A DNA stretch of 64,000 bases from Sphingobium sp052327305 (lineage in GTDB: Bacteria; Pseudomonadota; Alphaproteobacteria; Sphingomonadales; Sphingomonadaceae), in NCBI RefSeq assembly GCF_052327305.1, contig NZ_CP182486.1, forward strand, positions 1,054,001 to 1,118,000, written 5' to 3'. Shown here one piece after another: positions 26,436 through 34,088 of this stretch. Numbering within the stretch: position 1 is the stretch's first letter; every line of letters starts with the position of its first letter. Position numbers and translations under genes: made by a program. Below the pieces are notes generated by a model. The model saw only the letters and a list, made by a program, of their open reading frames with translations, ran no database searches and was not told where the DNA came from.

Positions 26436-27116
26436 GTGGGTTCTAAAGTGAAGATCAGACTTCTCCAGAGTCGGCGCGATCGCAAGAGCTCGAAGCGGCG
26501 GAGTGCCACCTTCGGCCCCGTCGTCGCAGGCTTTCTCGTCGTGATGCTCGTTGGCGAAGTCGCCATCGGCGACAAGGGCATCAGCGCCATCGCTGCTGCG
26601 GTTCGGGATCCCGCGTCGCTGTTTTCCGAACGCTCGCCCGGTGTTCGCGCACCCGGCGCGAAGTTTCAGACGAAACCCGGTCATGTTCCAAGCGCTTACA
26701 GTGCGTTTGCAGATCCCGCGCGCACACCTGTTCCGCCCGCGGCAGGGACGAGTGAGCCCGAGCCCAGTGCCTTTGCGGCCATGACACCGGAAACGCCTGC
26801 CGACACTATCCCCGTCCCCGGGCCTTTTAGTGAAGCTGTCCCGCCCGCAGGCATTCCCGGGCCTTTCTTCAATCCGCCGGCCAATCCGTTCATCCCCCCT
26901 GTGGGCATTCCCGGCGGCGGTGGCGGCGGAAACGATCCCGATCCGGATCCCACTCCCCCCACCACCACCCCGCCGGTCACGCCTCCCACCGGGGCGGTGC
27001 CTGAACCGGCGACCTGGGCGATGCTCGTCCTCGGCTTCTTCTCGGTCGGCTCGATCATGCGGCGCCAAAGGCGGATTCAGTCCGCCGCGCTCGCGTCGGG
27101 AGCTATCGCGCGCTAA
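26436..27116 (+). CDS. PEPxxWA-CTERM protein with Pro/Gly-rich body
   Basis: A 226-residue protein anchored to the envelope. The C-terminus VPEPATWAMLVLGFFSVGSIMRRQRR is a complete PEPxxWA-CTERM signal: motif, transmembrane helix and basic cluster, processed in other species by an exosortase. Instead of a folded domain the middle (about 70-185) is low-complexity and rich in P, G, T and A, ending in alternating D/P and T/P runs. The N-terminus has a basic stretch then one hydrophobic helix (VVAGFLVVMLVGEVAI), an atypically late signal anchor. The start is GTG at 26436, with another GTG at 26448. An L,D-transpeptidase gene follows 9 bases later. Confidence 0.75.
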   Translation: MGSKVKIRLLQSRRDRKSSKRRSATFGPVVAGFLVVMLVGEVAIGDKGISAIAAAVRDPASLFSERSPGVRAPGAKFQTKPGHVPSAYSAFADPARTPVPPAAGTSEPEPSAFAAMTPETPADTIPVPGPFSEAVPPAGIPGPFFNPPANPFIPPVGIPGGGGGGNDPDPDPTPPTTTPPVTPPTGAVPEPATWAMLVLGFFSVGSIMRRQRRIQSAALASGAIAR

Positions 27117-27125
27117 AGCGCCAGG

Positions 27126-27794
27126 ATGCGAATCGTCCTATTGTTCGTCGCGGGCTGCGCCGTCGCTCTGGCGGTTCTGGCGATCGCTCCCTGGGGGCGC
27201 AAACCGGTCCTCTCGGCGCGCGAAGAGCTTGCCATCATGGCAAAGAGCGAGACAGCGGGCAGCCGCGTCGTTTACCCCAAGGGCAGCACTCTCTCCGTTG
27301 ACCTGCCCGATGGCAAACAGGAGCGTGTCACCAGCATACTCAACGTCTCGCACCAAATGAAGTTCGGCAGCTATGTGTGGGACGACAAGGGCGTGGCCCC
27401 CGGACCACTCTGGATCCGCATCGATCTGGGCAAGCAGCTTCTCTCGGTCTTTCGCGGTCCCAATGAGATCGGGTCCACCGTGATCCTCTATGGCACGGAC
27501 GGAAAGCCGACGCCGATCGGCACCTTCACCATCAAGTCCAAGTCCGCGGATTATCACTCGCGCACTTATGATGCGCCGATGCCGTTCACGCTTCTCCTTA
27601 CCGACGATGGCGTCGCGGTCCATGGCAGCGAGGTCCGCAATGGCTCGGCCACCCATGGCTGCATTGGTGTGCCGACCGAGTTCGCCAAATTGCTTTTCGC
27701 GCAGGCGAAAAATGGTGATCCGGTTTATATCCTGCCTGCGCCGCCGGGATCGGATGGTACTCACCCCGACGCGCCGCCTGCCAGCGCGATTTAG
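27126..27794 (+). CDS. L,D-transpeptidase (YkuD domain)
   Basis: A 222-residue membrane-anchored or secreted enzyme for peptidoglycan cross-linking or protein attachment. An N-terminal hydrophobic segment (IVLLFVAGCAVALAVLAI) is followed by the YkuD domain (about 95-205), with the catalytic signature VHGSEVRNGSATHGCIGVP holding the nucleophile Cys and the conserved His. PTPIGTFTIKSK is the usual substrate-loop segment. It lies 9 bases after the PEP-CTERM gene and may be cotranscribed. Confidence 0.9.
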   Translation: MRIVLLFVAGCAVALAVLAIAPWGRKPVLSAREELAIMAKSETAGSRVVYPKGSTLSVDLPDGKQERVTSILNVSHQMKFGSYVWDDKGVAPGPLWIRIDLGKQLLSVFRGPNEIGSTVILYGTDGKPTPIGTFTIKSKSADYHSRTYDAPMPFTLLLTDDGVAVHGSEVRNGSATHGCIGVPTEFAKLLFAQAKNGDPVYILPAPPGSDGTHPDAPPASAI

Positions 27795-27995
27795 CGCCAG
27801 CCAAACTGCCAACGACCGAAAGGCCAGCCGTGTCCGGGATCGACTCGCCGTCGATGTTTCGTTAGGAGCCGGCACCGTGTCGATACACAATATGCCTGCG
27901 GCAAAATTGTGGTCGGCGCAGCGTACCCCGTTTCCTTTCCATATTACCGCGTCGTCTGGAAACGGGTTCGGGCTCTTTCGGGACGTTCTAAGCGC

Positions 27996-28032
27996 TTGAC
28001 ACCGGCATATGTCCGTGATGTTAGCGCTATCA
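27996..28032 (+). promoter_or_regulatory. xylX promoter region with XylR-like operator
   Basis: TTGACA (27996-28001) is a consensus -35, and TGTTAGCGCTATCA (28019-28032) is a near-perfect palindrome of the LacI-family type. It closely matches the operator at the xylose-inducible xylX promoter of Caulobacter as I remember it. AAGCGCTT at 27990-27997 overlaps the -35 and may be a second half site. The -10 is not clear. The operator lies about 50 bases before xylX. Confidence 0.6.
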
Positions 28033-28079
28033 GCCTCAAGAGCCGGATGGAGTCTAACTGGCCACCTGAGAGGGGATGA

Positions 28080-29216
28080 ATGAACATGGATCTGAGCGAT
28101 ATTCTTCCGGAAGATTGGGCAAACGGCCGCTTCATTGGTCGGGTTGCATCCCCGGAGGGACCGACGCCGGTTTTGCTGGCAGGTGGCGTCCTTTATGATC
28201 TGACTCCCGTCGCTGCTACCGTTTCCTCAGCCATTGAGCGCCGCGCATTCGCGCCGACGGACGCGATCATCGCGACCCTGGACAAGGATGCTCCGGCGCT
28301 GCCCGATGGCTTCGACCTTCTCAGCCCGGTCGATCTCCAGTGCATTAAGGCCGCTGGCGTGACGTTCGCGGTCTCCGCGATCGAGCGTGTGATCGAAGAG
28401 CGTGCGCGCGGCGACGCGAGCAAGGCTGCGGAACTGCGCGCCGGCATCGAGGCCCGTGTGGGCGCCGGCATCCGTTCGGTCGTTCCCGGCTCGGATGAGG
28501 CCGCAGCCCTCAAGGCCGTGCTCATCGACGACGGCCTCTGGTCGCAATATCTCGAAGTGGCGATCGGCCCGGATGCGGAAGTCTTCACCAAGTCTCCCGT
28601 TCTCTCGACAGTCGGCACGGGCGCACCGATCGGCGTACGCTCGGACTCCTCCTGGAACAATCCGGAGCCGGAAGTCGTCCTCGCGGCGGACAGCCACGGC
28701 GAAGTCGTCGGCGCTACGCTCGGAAACGACGTCAATCTCCGCGATTTCGAGGGGCGCTCGGCGCTGCTGCTCAGCAAGGCCAAGGACAACACGGCCTCCT
28801 GCTCCATCGGCCCGTTCATCCGCCTGTTCGATGACAGCTTCACGATCGACGACGTGCGTTCAGCCACAGTCGAGCTTACCATCGAGGGCGACGACGGCTA
28901 TCGTCTGGAAGGCGTCAACCGCATGAGCGAGATCAGCCGCGATCCGCTCGATCTCATCGCCCAGTCGATGTCAGAGCATCATTATCCCGATGGTTTCGTC
29001 CTCTTCTGCGGCACGCTCTTCGCGCCGACGCAGGACCGCGACGTTCCCGGTGGCGGCTTCACGCACAAGCAGGGCGATATTGTGAGCATTTCCGCTCCCA
29101 AGCTCGGCACGCTGGTAAACCGGGTCACTACCTCGCGGGAAGCGCCAGCGTGGACGATGGGCATCGCAGGGCTCATGCGCAATCTGGCTCAGCGCGGCCT
29201 GGCCGATAAGATCTAG
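28080..29216 (+). CDS. xylX: 2-keto-3-deoxy-D-xylonate dehydratase XylX (FAH family)
   Basis: A 378-residue fumarylacetoacetate-hydrolase-fold protein. It matches Caulobacter XylX throughout, for example ILPEDWANGRFIGR, DLQCIKAAGVTFAVS, DGLWSQYLEVAIGPDAE and NNPEPEVVL with the metal-binding glutamates, then GNDVNLRDFEGRSALLLSKA. In the Weimberg route it dehydrates 2-keto-3-deoxy-xylonate to alpha-ketoglutarate semialdehyde. It heads xylX-xylB-xylC behind a XylR-like operator. ATG at 28080 and 28086 are both possible. An equivalent L-arabinonate-pathway role cannot be excluded. Confidence 0.88.
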   Translation: MNMDLSDILPEDWANGRFIGRVASPEGPTPVLLAGGVLYDLTPVAATVSSAIERRAFAPTDAIIATLDKDAPALPDGFDLLSPVDLQCIKAAGVTFAVSAIERVIEERARGDASKAAELRAGIEARVGAGIRSVVPGSDEAAALKAVLIDDGLWSQYLEVAIGPDAEVFTKSPVLSTVGTGAPIGVRSDSSWNNPEPEVVLAADSHGEVVGATLGNDVNLRDFEGRSALLLSKAKDNTASCSIGPFIRLFDDSFTIDDVRSATVELTIEGDDGYRLEGVNRMSEISRDPLDLIAQSMSEHHYPDGFVLFCGTLFAPTQDRDVPGGGFTHKQGDIVSISAPKLGTLVNRVTTSREAPAWTMGIAGLMRNLAQRGLADKI

Positions 29217-29276
29217 TCATGGCGCAAGCCGCCCTTCCACCTCTTTCTCTTCCCCGCCTTTCAGGAGACTCGGCAC

Positions 29277-30065
29277 GTGCCGCATGAGCAGGTCATCGCG
29301 CAGGATATACGCGCCCGTTACCCAAGTCTCCTCGACAAGCGCGTAGTGGTGACAGGGGGTGGCTCGGGTATCGGCGCCGGCCTCGTCGCGGGCTTCGTCG
29401 CTCAGGGTGCGCGAGTCGCTTTCGTCGATATTCTGGATCGCGAGTCCGAGCGGCTCGTTGAGGGTGTGCACGACGGCGCCCGGCATGACGCCCGCTTCAT
29501 CCATTGCGACCTGACCGATGTGCCGGCGCTCGAAAGCGCGATGCAGACGATAACCCGCGACATGGGCGGCATCGACATTCTGGTGAACAACGCCGCCAAT
29601 GACGATCGCCACGGAATCGAGGAAGTGACTCTCGATTACTGGGAAGACCGGATGGCGGTGAACCTGCGCCACCAGTTCTTCGCGGCGCGCTCCGTCATTC
29701 CCGCGATGAAGAGTCAGGGCAAGGGAGCGATCGTCAACCTCGGGTCGATCAGCTGGCATCTGGGCCTTGAGGATCTCGCGATCTACCAGATTGCCAAGGC
29801 CGGCATTGAAGGCATGACCCGTGCGCTCGCCCGCGAGCTCGGCCCTCATGGCATCCGCGTGAACACGGTGGTGCCCGGCAACGTACAGACGCCACGCCAG
29901 ATGAAATGGTACACCCCCGAAGGCGAGCGCGAGATTGTCGATGCGCAGTGCCTCAAGGGGCGCATTCAGCCCGAGGATGTCGCCGCGCTCGTGCTGTTCC
30001 TCGCATCGGACGACGCCCGCATGTGCACAGCGCACAATTACTGGGTAGACGCGGGCTGGCGCTGA
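29277..30065 (+). CDS. xylB: D-xylose 1-dehydrogenase XylB (SDR)
   Basis: A 262-residue NAD-dependent short-chain dehydrogenase oxidising D-xylose to xylonolactone. It shows TGGGSGIGAGL (cofactor), VNNAANDDRH, NLGSISWHLGLEDL (catalytic Ser), the YQIAK YxxxK motif and the very conserved C-terminal run MKWYTPEGEREI, QCLKGRI and YWVDAGWR, all close to Caulobacter XylB. The GTG start at 29277 has AGGAG 9 bases upstream. Its stop overlaps the xylC ATG by one base (TGATG). Confidence 0.9.
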   Translation: MPHEQVIAQDIRARYPSLLDKRVVVTGGGSGIGAGLVAGFVAQGARVAFVDILDRESERLVEGVHDGARHDARFIHCDLTDVPALESAMQTITRDMGGIDILVNNAANDDRHGIEEVTLDYWEDRMAVNLRHQFFAARSVIPAMKSQGKGAIVNLGSISWHLGLEDLAIYQIAKAGIEGMTRALARELGPHGIRVNTVVPGNVQTPRQMKWYTPEGEREIVDAQCLKGRIQPEDVAALVLFLASDDARMCTAHNYWVDAGWR

Positions 30066-30937
30066 TGGCCCGCGCTGTCTCCTGTGTTGCCGAGACCGGC
30101 TGCACTCTGGGCGAAGGTCCCGTTTGGGACCATGCCCGGCAATGCCTCTGGTTCGTGGATATCAAGCAGGAGCAGCTTCTCCATCTCGACCCAGCGAGTA
30201 ACGCGATCACGCGATATGCGGCGCCCGGGCAGATCGGCTGGGTGATCCCCGCAACGGACGGCCGGCTGGTCGCGGGCCTGCAAAATGGCCTTTACTGGTT
30301 CGATCCCGAGCGTGGCCGCTTCTCCTTCTGGATGGAAGTGCCCGGCGAACCAGCCACCAACCGCCTCAACGATGCCTGCTCGGACGACGAGGGCCGGATC
30401 TGGTTCGGCTCGATGGACGATGGCGAAGATGCCGTCAGCGGCAGGTTCTACGTGTTGGAGCGCGGCACCATCGTCCCCCGCGGCCCGGCACCGATCAGCA
30501 TCACCAATGGCCCAGCAGTCGCTGCGGCTCGCGGACGCATCTACTTCACTGATACGCTCGGCGGCACCATGTCCGTCGCCGATCTGGACCGGAGCGGCGC
30601 GGTCGGCGCCGCCCGCCTGCTCGCGACCATCCCGGAAGCGGAAGGCTATCCCGATGGTCCGGTCGTGGACAGCGAGGGTTGCATATGGACCGGCGTGTGG
30701 GCCGGAGATGGCCCACGCCGATACAGCGCGGACGGAGCATTGCTCGAAACCGTGGCCATGCCGGTGCGAAACGTCACCAAGATCGCGCTGGGCGGCGCTG
30801 ACTTCCGCACCGCCTATGTGACGACGGCCCGCAAGGGGCTGGATGCCGAGGCGCTCGCCGCGCAACCGTTGGCGGGCGGACTGTTCTCGTTCCGCGTCGA
30901 CGTCGCCGGAACCCCAGTTACACCCTACGCACTCTGA
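30065..30937 (+). CDS. xylC: Xylonolactonase XylC (SMP-30/gluconolactonase family)
   Basis: A 290-residue six-bladed propeller lactonase that hydrolyses sugar lactones to acids. It begins ETGCTLGEGPVWDHARQCLWFVDI with the metal-binding glutamate, and includes TNRLNDACSDDEGRIWFGSMD and ITNGPAV, with the expected metal-binding Asn and Asp positions, then YPDGPVVDSEGCIWTGVW. Coupled to xylB by a one-base overlap, so D-xylono-lactone is the likely substrate. No xylA or xylD follows; the next gene is a peptidase. Confidence 0.88.
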   Translation: MARAVSCVAETGCTLGEGPVWDHARQCLWFVDIKQEQLLHLDPASNAITRYAAPGQIGWVIPATDGRLVAGLQNGLYWFDPERGRFSFWMEVPGEPATNRLNDACSDDEGRIWFGSMDDGEDAVSGRFYVLERGTIVPRGPAPISITNGPAVAAARGRIYFTDTLGGTMSVADLDRSGAVGAARLLATIPEAEGYPDGPVVDSEGCIWTGVWAGDGPRRYSADGALLETVAMPVRNVTKIALGGADFRTAYVTTARKGLDAEALAAQPLAGGLFSFRVDVAGTPVTPYAL

Positions 30938-31060
30938 ACAGGCACTAATGATCGTCGGCGTTCGACGAACAGCAGTGACGGGACTTTTGCCGGCTTCCCA
31001 CGCCCGCTAGTGTCGCGCCATCCGGCCCTTGGCCGCACGACACTTCCGGAAAGGGATTTG

Positions 31061-33127
31061 ATGTATAAGTCAGTCATCGCCGCCGCGCTGGCGTCAGTCA
31101 GCCTCGCGGCCTGCACGGCGCAAAACGCCAGCAATGCTGCGCCGGAAACGGCCGCCGCCACGCCGCCGCCCGCTGCTGCCCCCGCCCCCAAGGCGGAAAT
31201 CGGCACTTATGGTTTTGACACTGCCGGCATGAACACCAGCGTCGCGCCGGGCGACAATTTCTACGAATATGCCAATGGCAGCTGGGCGAAGAACACGCCC
31301 ATTCCCGAAGACAAGTCGAATTACGGCATGTTCACCGCGCTCGACGATCTCTCCAAAAGCCGCACCAAGGAGATTCTCGATACCGCCAAGGATGACTCGT
31401 CAAGCCTGATCGGCAACGCCTATGCCTCCTATCTGGACCAGGCGACGGTGGAAGCGAAGGGCCTGACGCCGATCAAGCCCTGGCTGGACCAGATCAAGGC
31501 GGTGAAGACCAAGAGCGACTATGTCCAGATTGTCGCCCAGGCGGCTCGCAACGGCGTTTCCGGTCCGTTCGGCGGCTATGTCGGTCAGGACGACAAAAAC
31601 CCAGAATCCTACATCTTCTTCCTCTACCAGAGCGGTCTCGGCATGCCGGATCGCGACTATTATCTCTCGACCAATCCCAAGCTGGTCGAAACCCGCGCGG
31701 CCTATCTCAAGCATCTCGAGAAGATGTTTGCGCTGACCGGGGAGCCGAGTGGCGCGGCGCGTGCCAAGGCCGTCCTCGATTTCGAGACGGCGATTGCGAA
31801 GGTCCACTGGACGCAGGTCGAAAGCCGGGACGCGGACAAGGTCTACAACAAGATGACGCTTGCGCAGCTCACCAAGCTTGCGCCCGGATACGACTTTGCA
31901 GCCGTCATGAAGGCGAACGGCATCGTCTCCGATCCGCTCGTTGTGGCCCAGCCAAGCGCGATCAAAGGCACGGCGGCATTAATCGCGAAAACGCCGATCG
32001 CTGTGCTGAAGGACCAGCTTCTCATCCGTAGTCTGGACGACCTTTCCGACTATCTGCCCGATGCCATCGCCAACGAGAACTTCGCTTTCTACGGTACTGC
32101 CCTCTCCGGCACGCCACAGCGCGAGGAGCGCTGGAAGCGCGCGGTCACGTTCCTGAAGGGCAGCCTCGGCGAGGAAGTGGGCAAGGCCTATGTCGCCAAA
32201 TATTTCCCGCCCGAGACGAAGGCAGCGGCCGACGAGCTGGTGAAGAATGTGCTCGCGGCCATGGGCAGGCGGATCGATGGCCTCTCGTGGATGAGCGCGG
32301 AGGCCAAGGCGCGAGCCCGCCAAAAGCTCGCGGCCTTCACGCCCAAGATCGGCTATCCGGATCGCTGGCGCGACTATAGCGGGCTGGAGATGAAGCGGGA
32401 CGATCTGTTCGGCAACGCGATTCGCTCTAACCAGTGCGACTTCGCCTATAATGTCGGCAAGCTCGGCAAGCCCATTTATCGCTGGGAATGGGGCATGACA
32501 CCGATGGAGATCAACGCCTACGCCAATTTCGGCATGGTGGAGATCGTCTTCCCAGCTGCCATCCTCCAGCCGCCCTTCTTCGATCCACATGCCGATCCGG
32601 CAGTCAACTATGGCGGCATCGGCGCCGTGATCGGCCACGAAATCAGCCATCATTTCGACGATCAGGGCGCCAAGTACGATGCGAGCGGCCGCCTGTCGCA
32701 ATGGTGGACAGAACAGGACGTCAAGAACTTCAAGGGGCTGACCGATCAGCTGGTGAAGCAATATGACGCCTATGAGCCGCTGCCTGCCGAACATGTGCAA
32801 GGCGCGCTGACGCTGGGCGAAAACATCGCCGATCTCGCTGGTCTAACAGTGGCTTATGACGCCTATAAGCATGCTCTGGGTGGCAAGGACGCGCCGGTGC
32901 TGGACGGCACGACCGGCGATCAGCGCTTCTATCTCGGCTGGGCGCAGGTCTGGCGCCGCAATTACCGTGAGGCGAATCTTCGCCAACGCCTGCTCACGGA
33001 TCCCCACGCGCCATCCGAACAACGGGCGGCCGTCGTGCGCAACCTCGACCCCTGGTATGGCGCGTTTGCAGTTTCCGCAACTGCGAAGCTGGCGCTCGAT
33101 TCTAACGCTCGCGTGAGGATATGGTAA
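31061..33127 (+). CDS. M13-family metallopeptidase, lipoprotein
   Basis: A 688-residue neprilysin-like zinc endopeptidase. The N-terminus MYKSVIAAALASVSLAAC is a lipoprotein signal with lipobox LAAC, so it is probably tethered in the periplasm or outer membrane. The M13 N domain (about 50-430, PGDNFYEYANGSWAKN) is followed by the catalytic domain with zinc motif GHEISHHFDDQG and the third ligand in ENIADLAG; the NAY substrate motif appears as INAYANF. AGGGA precedes the ATG at 31061. It is separated from xylC by about 120 bases and is probably unrelated to xylose use. Confidence 0.93.
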   Translation: MYKSVIAAALASVSLAACTAQNASNAAPETAAATPPPAAAPAPKAEIGTYGFDTAGMNTSVAPGDNFYEYANGSWAKNTPIPEDKSNYGMFTALDDLSKSRTKEILDTAKDDSSSLIGNAYASYLDQATVEAKGLTPIKPWLDQIKAVKTKSDYVQIVAQAARNGVSGPFGGYVGQDDKNPESYIFFLYQSGLGMPDRDYYLSTNPKLVETRAAYLKHLEKMFALTGEPSGAARAKAVLDFETAIAKVHWTQVESRDADKVYNKMTLAQLTKLAPGYDFAAVMKANGIVSDPLVVAQPSAIKGTAALIAKTPIAVLKDQLLIRSLDDLSDYLPDAIANENFAFYGTALSGTPQREERWKRAVTFLKGSLGEEVGKAYVAKYFPPETKAAADELVKNVLAAMGRRIDGLSWMSAEAKARARQKLAAFTPKIGYPDRWRDYSGLEMKRDDLFGNAIRSNQCDFAYNVGKLGKPIYRWEWGMTPMEINAYANFGMVEIVFPAAILQPPFFDPHADPAVNYGGIGAVIGHEISHHFDDQGAKYDASGRLSQWWTEQDVKNFKGLTDQLVKQYDAYEPLPAEHVQGALTLGENIADLAGLTVAYDAYKHALGGKDAPVLDGTTGDQRFYLGWAQVWRRNYREANLRQRLLTDPHAPSEQRAAVVRNLDPWYGAFAVSATAKLALDSNARVRIW

Positions 33128-33333
33128 ACGTCTAGGCGGCATTCATGGTTAAGTTAACCATCATTATCGCTCTGAAATAATCTAACGATCTCATAACGAT
33201 CGCGGAAACGCGTGACTTTCTCATTTCGGGACGGTCAGTTTGCGACAAACCGGGCGTTAATCAGGTTGCTATGCAAGATTAATTATGCGTAAACTTGCGC
33301 CTCATCCATTCAGGGCAAATGTGGGAGTTCAGA
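33128..33333 (+). promoter_or_regulatory. Gap with perfect palindrome and CtrA-like box
   Basis: Upstream of the second PEP-CTERM gene. ATGGTTAAGTTAACCAT at 33145-33161 is a perfect 8+1+8 palindrome. A small CGATC/GATCG repeat lies near 33185-33201. TTAA-N7-TAAA at 33279-33293 (TTAATTATGCGTAAA) is close to the CtrA consensus and to the copy upstream of ctrA. It lies 40 bases before the start codon. Binding by CtrA or another regulator is inferred. Confidence 0.4.
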
Positions 33334-33861
33334 ATGAAATCTATCCTTTATGCAGGCGCGGCCGTCATCGCCGCAATGAGCGTTTCGGCAACCGCCAACG
33401 CGACCGAGTATTTCGGCGGCATCATCGGCATGACCGGTGGTCCTGACTATTTCACCGGCTCGTTCGGCACGGCGCACACGACTGACTTCGTCGACACGTG
33501 GACCTTCGGCTCTTCGTTCCCGGCGGGCCTTGCTGACGCATCGGTGATCAACATCTCCTTTGCTGATGCAACCGACATCAGCTTCACGGAAGCCACGCTG
33601 AACGGCGTCGCCATGACCATCACGAACGGCGCTCCGCTTGCGACCGCCTACACGCTCTCGCAGATCTTTTCGCCCGGCGGCGTGAACACGCTTGTACTCA
33701 AGGGCGTAGCCGGCGGTAGCGCGAGCTACTCTGGCACGGTGAACTTCACCGTTGCTCCGGTTCCTGAGCCCGCCACCTGGGCCATGATGATCGCGGGCCT
33801 CGGCATTGCCGGTGCTGCTCTGCGCCGTCGCGCCAGCCGCGTGGCTCTGTCGTTCAGCTAA
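33334..33861 (+). CDS. FxDxxF-type PEPxxWA-CTERM protein
   Basis: A 175-residue secreted protein. Signal peptide MKSILYAGAAVIAAMSVSATANA, a beta-rich body with FVDTWTF matching the FxDxxF motif of a named PEP-CTERM subgroup, and a complete sorting tail VPEPATWAMMIAGLGIAGAALRRR. Such proteins are made in bacteria with exosortase and extracellular polysaccharide; their exact role is unknown. GGGAG precedes the ATG at 33334. A rho-independent terminator follows about 50 bases downstream, so it is a monocistronic unit. Confidence 0.88.
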   Translation: MKSILYAGAAVIAAMSVSATANATEYFGGIIGMTGGPDYFTGSFGTAHTTDFVDTWTFGSSFPAGLADASVINISFADATDISFTEATLNGVAMTITNGAPLATAYTLSQIFSPGGVNTLVLKGVAGGSASYSGTVNFTVAPVPEPATWAMMIAGLGIAGAALRRRASRVALSFS

Positions 33862-33912
33862 TCTGAACATCGCGCCTATCCTTTAGGATGGTCGCACAAG
33901 AATATGGAAGAT

Positions 33913-33947
33913 AGCCGGCTGAGCGCTTGTTCAGCCGGCTTCTTTCT
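33913..33947 (+). terminator. Rho-independent terminator after PEP-CTERM gene
   Basis: AGCCGGCTGA at 33913-33922 pairs perfectly with TCAGCCGGCT at 33931-33940 across an 8-base loop, followed by TCTTTCT. It is correctly placed for the gene ending at 33861. Confidence 0.8.
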
Positions 33948-34088
33948 GTCTGCTGTTCCCTGTCACATGGACAACGCCAGCGCCCTCGCAGACGAAAGGG
34001 CACGTCGCTGATAGCGTTGCTCCGGCGACAGGTGATCCTGCCTTACCGCCCGTTCCCTCTGGGCATTTCAATCCAAAAAGGGGAGCCG

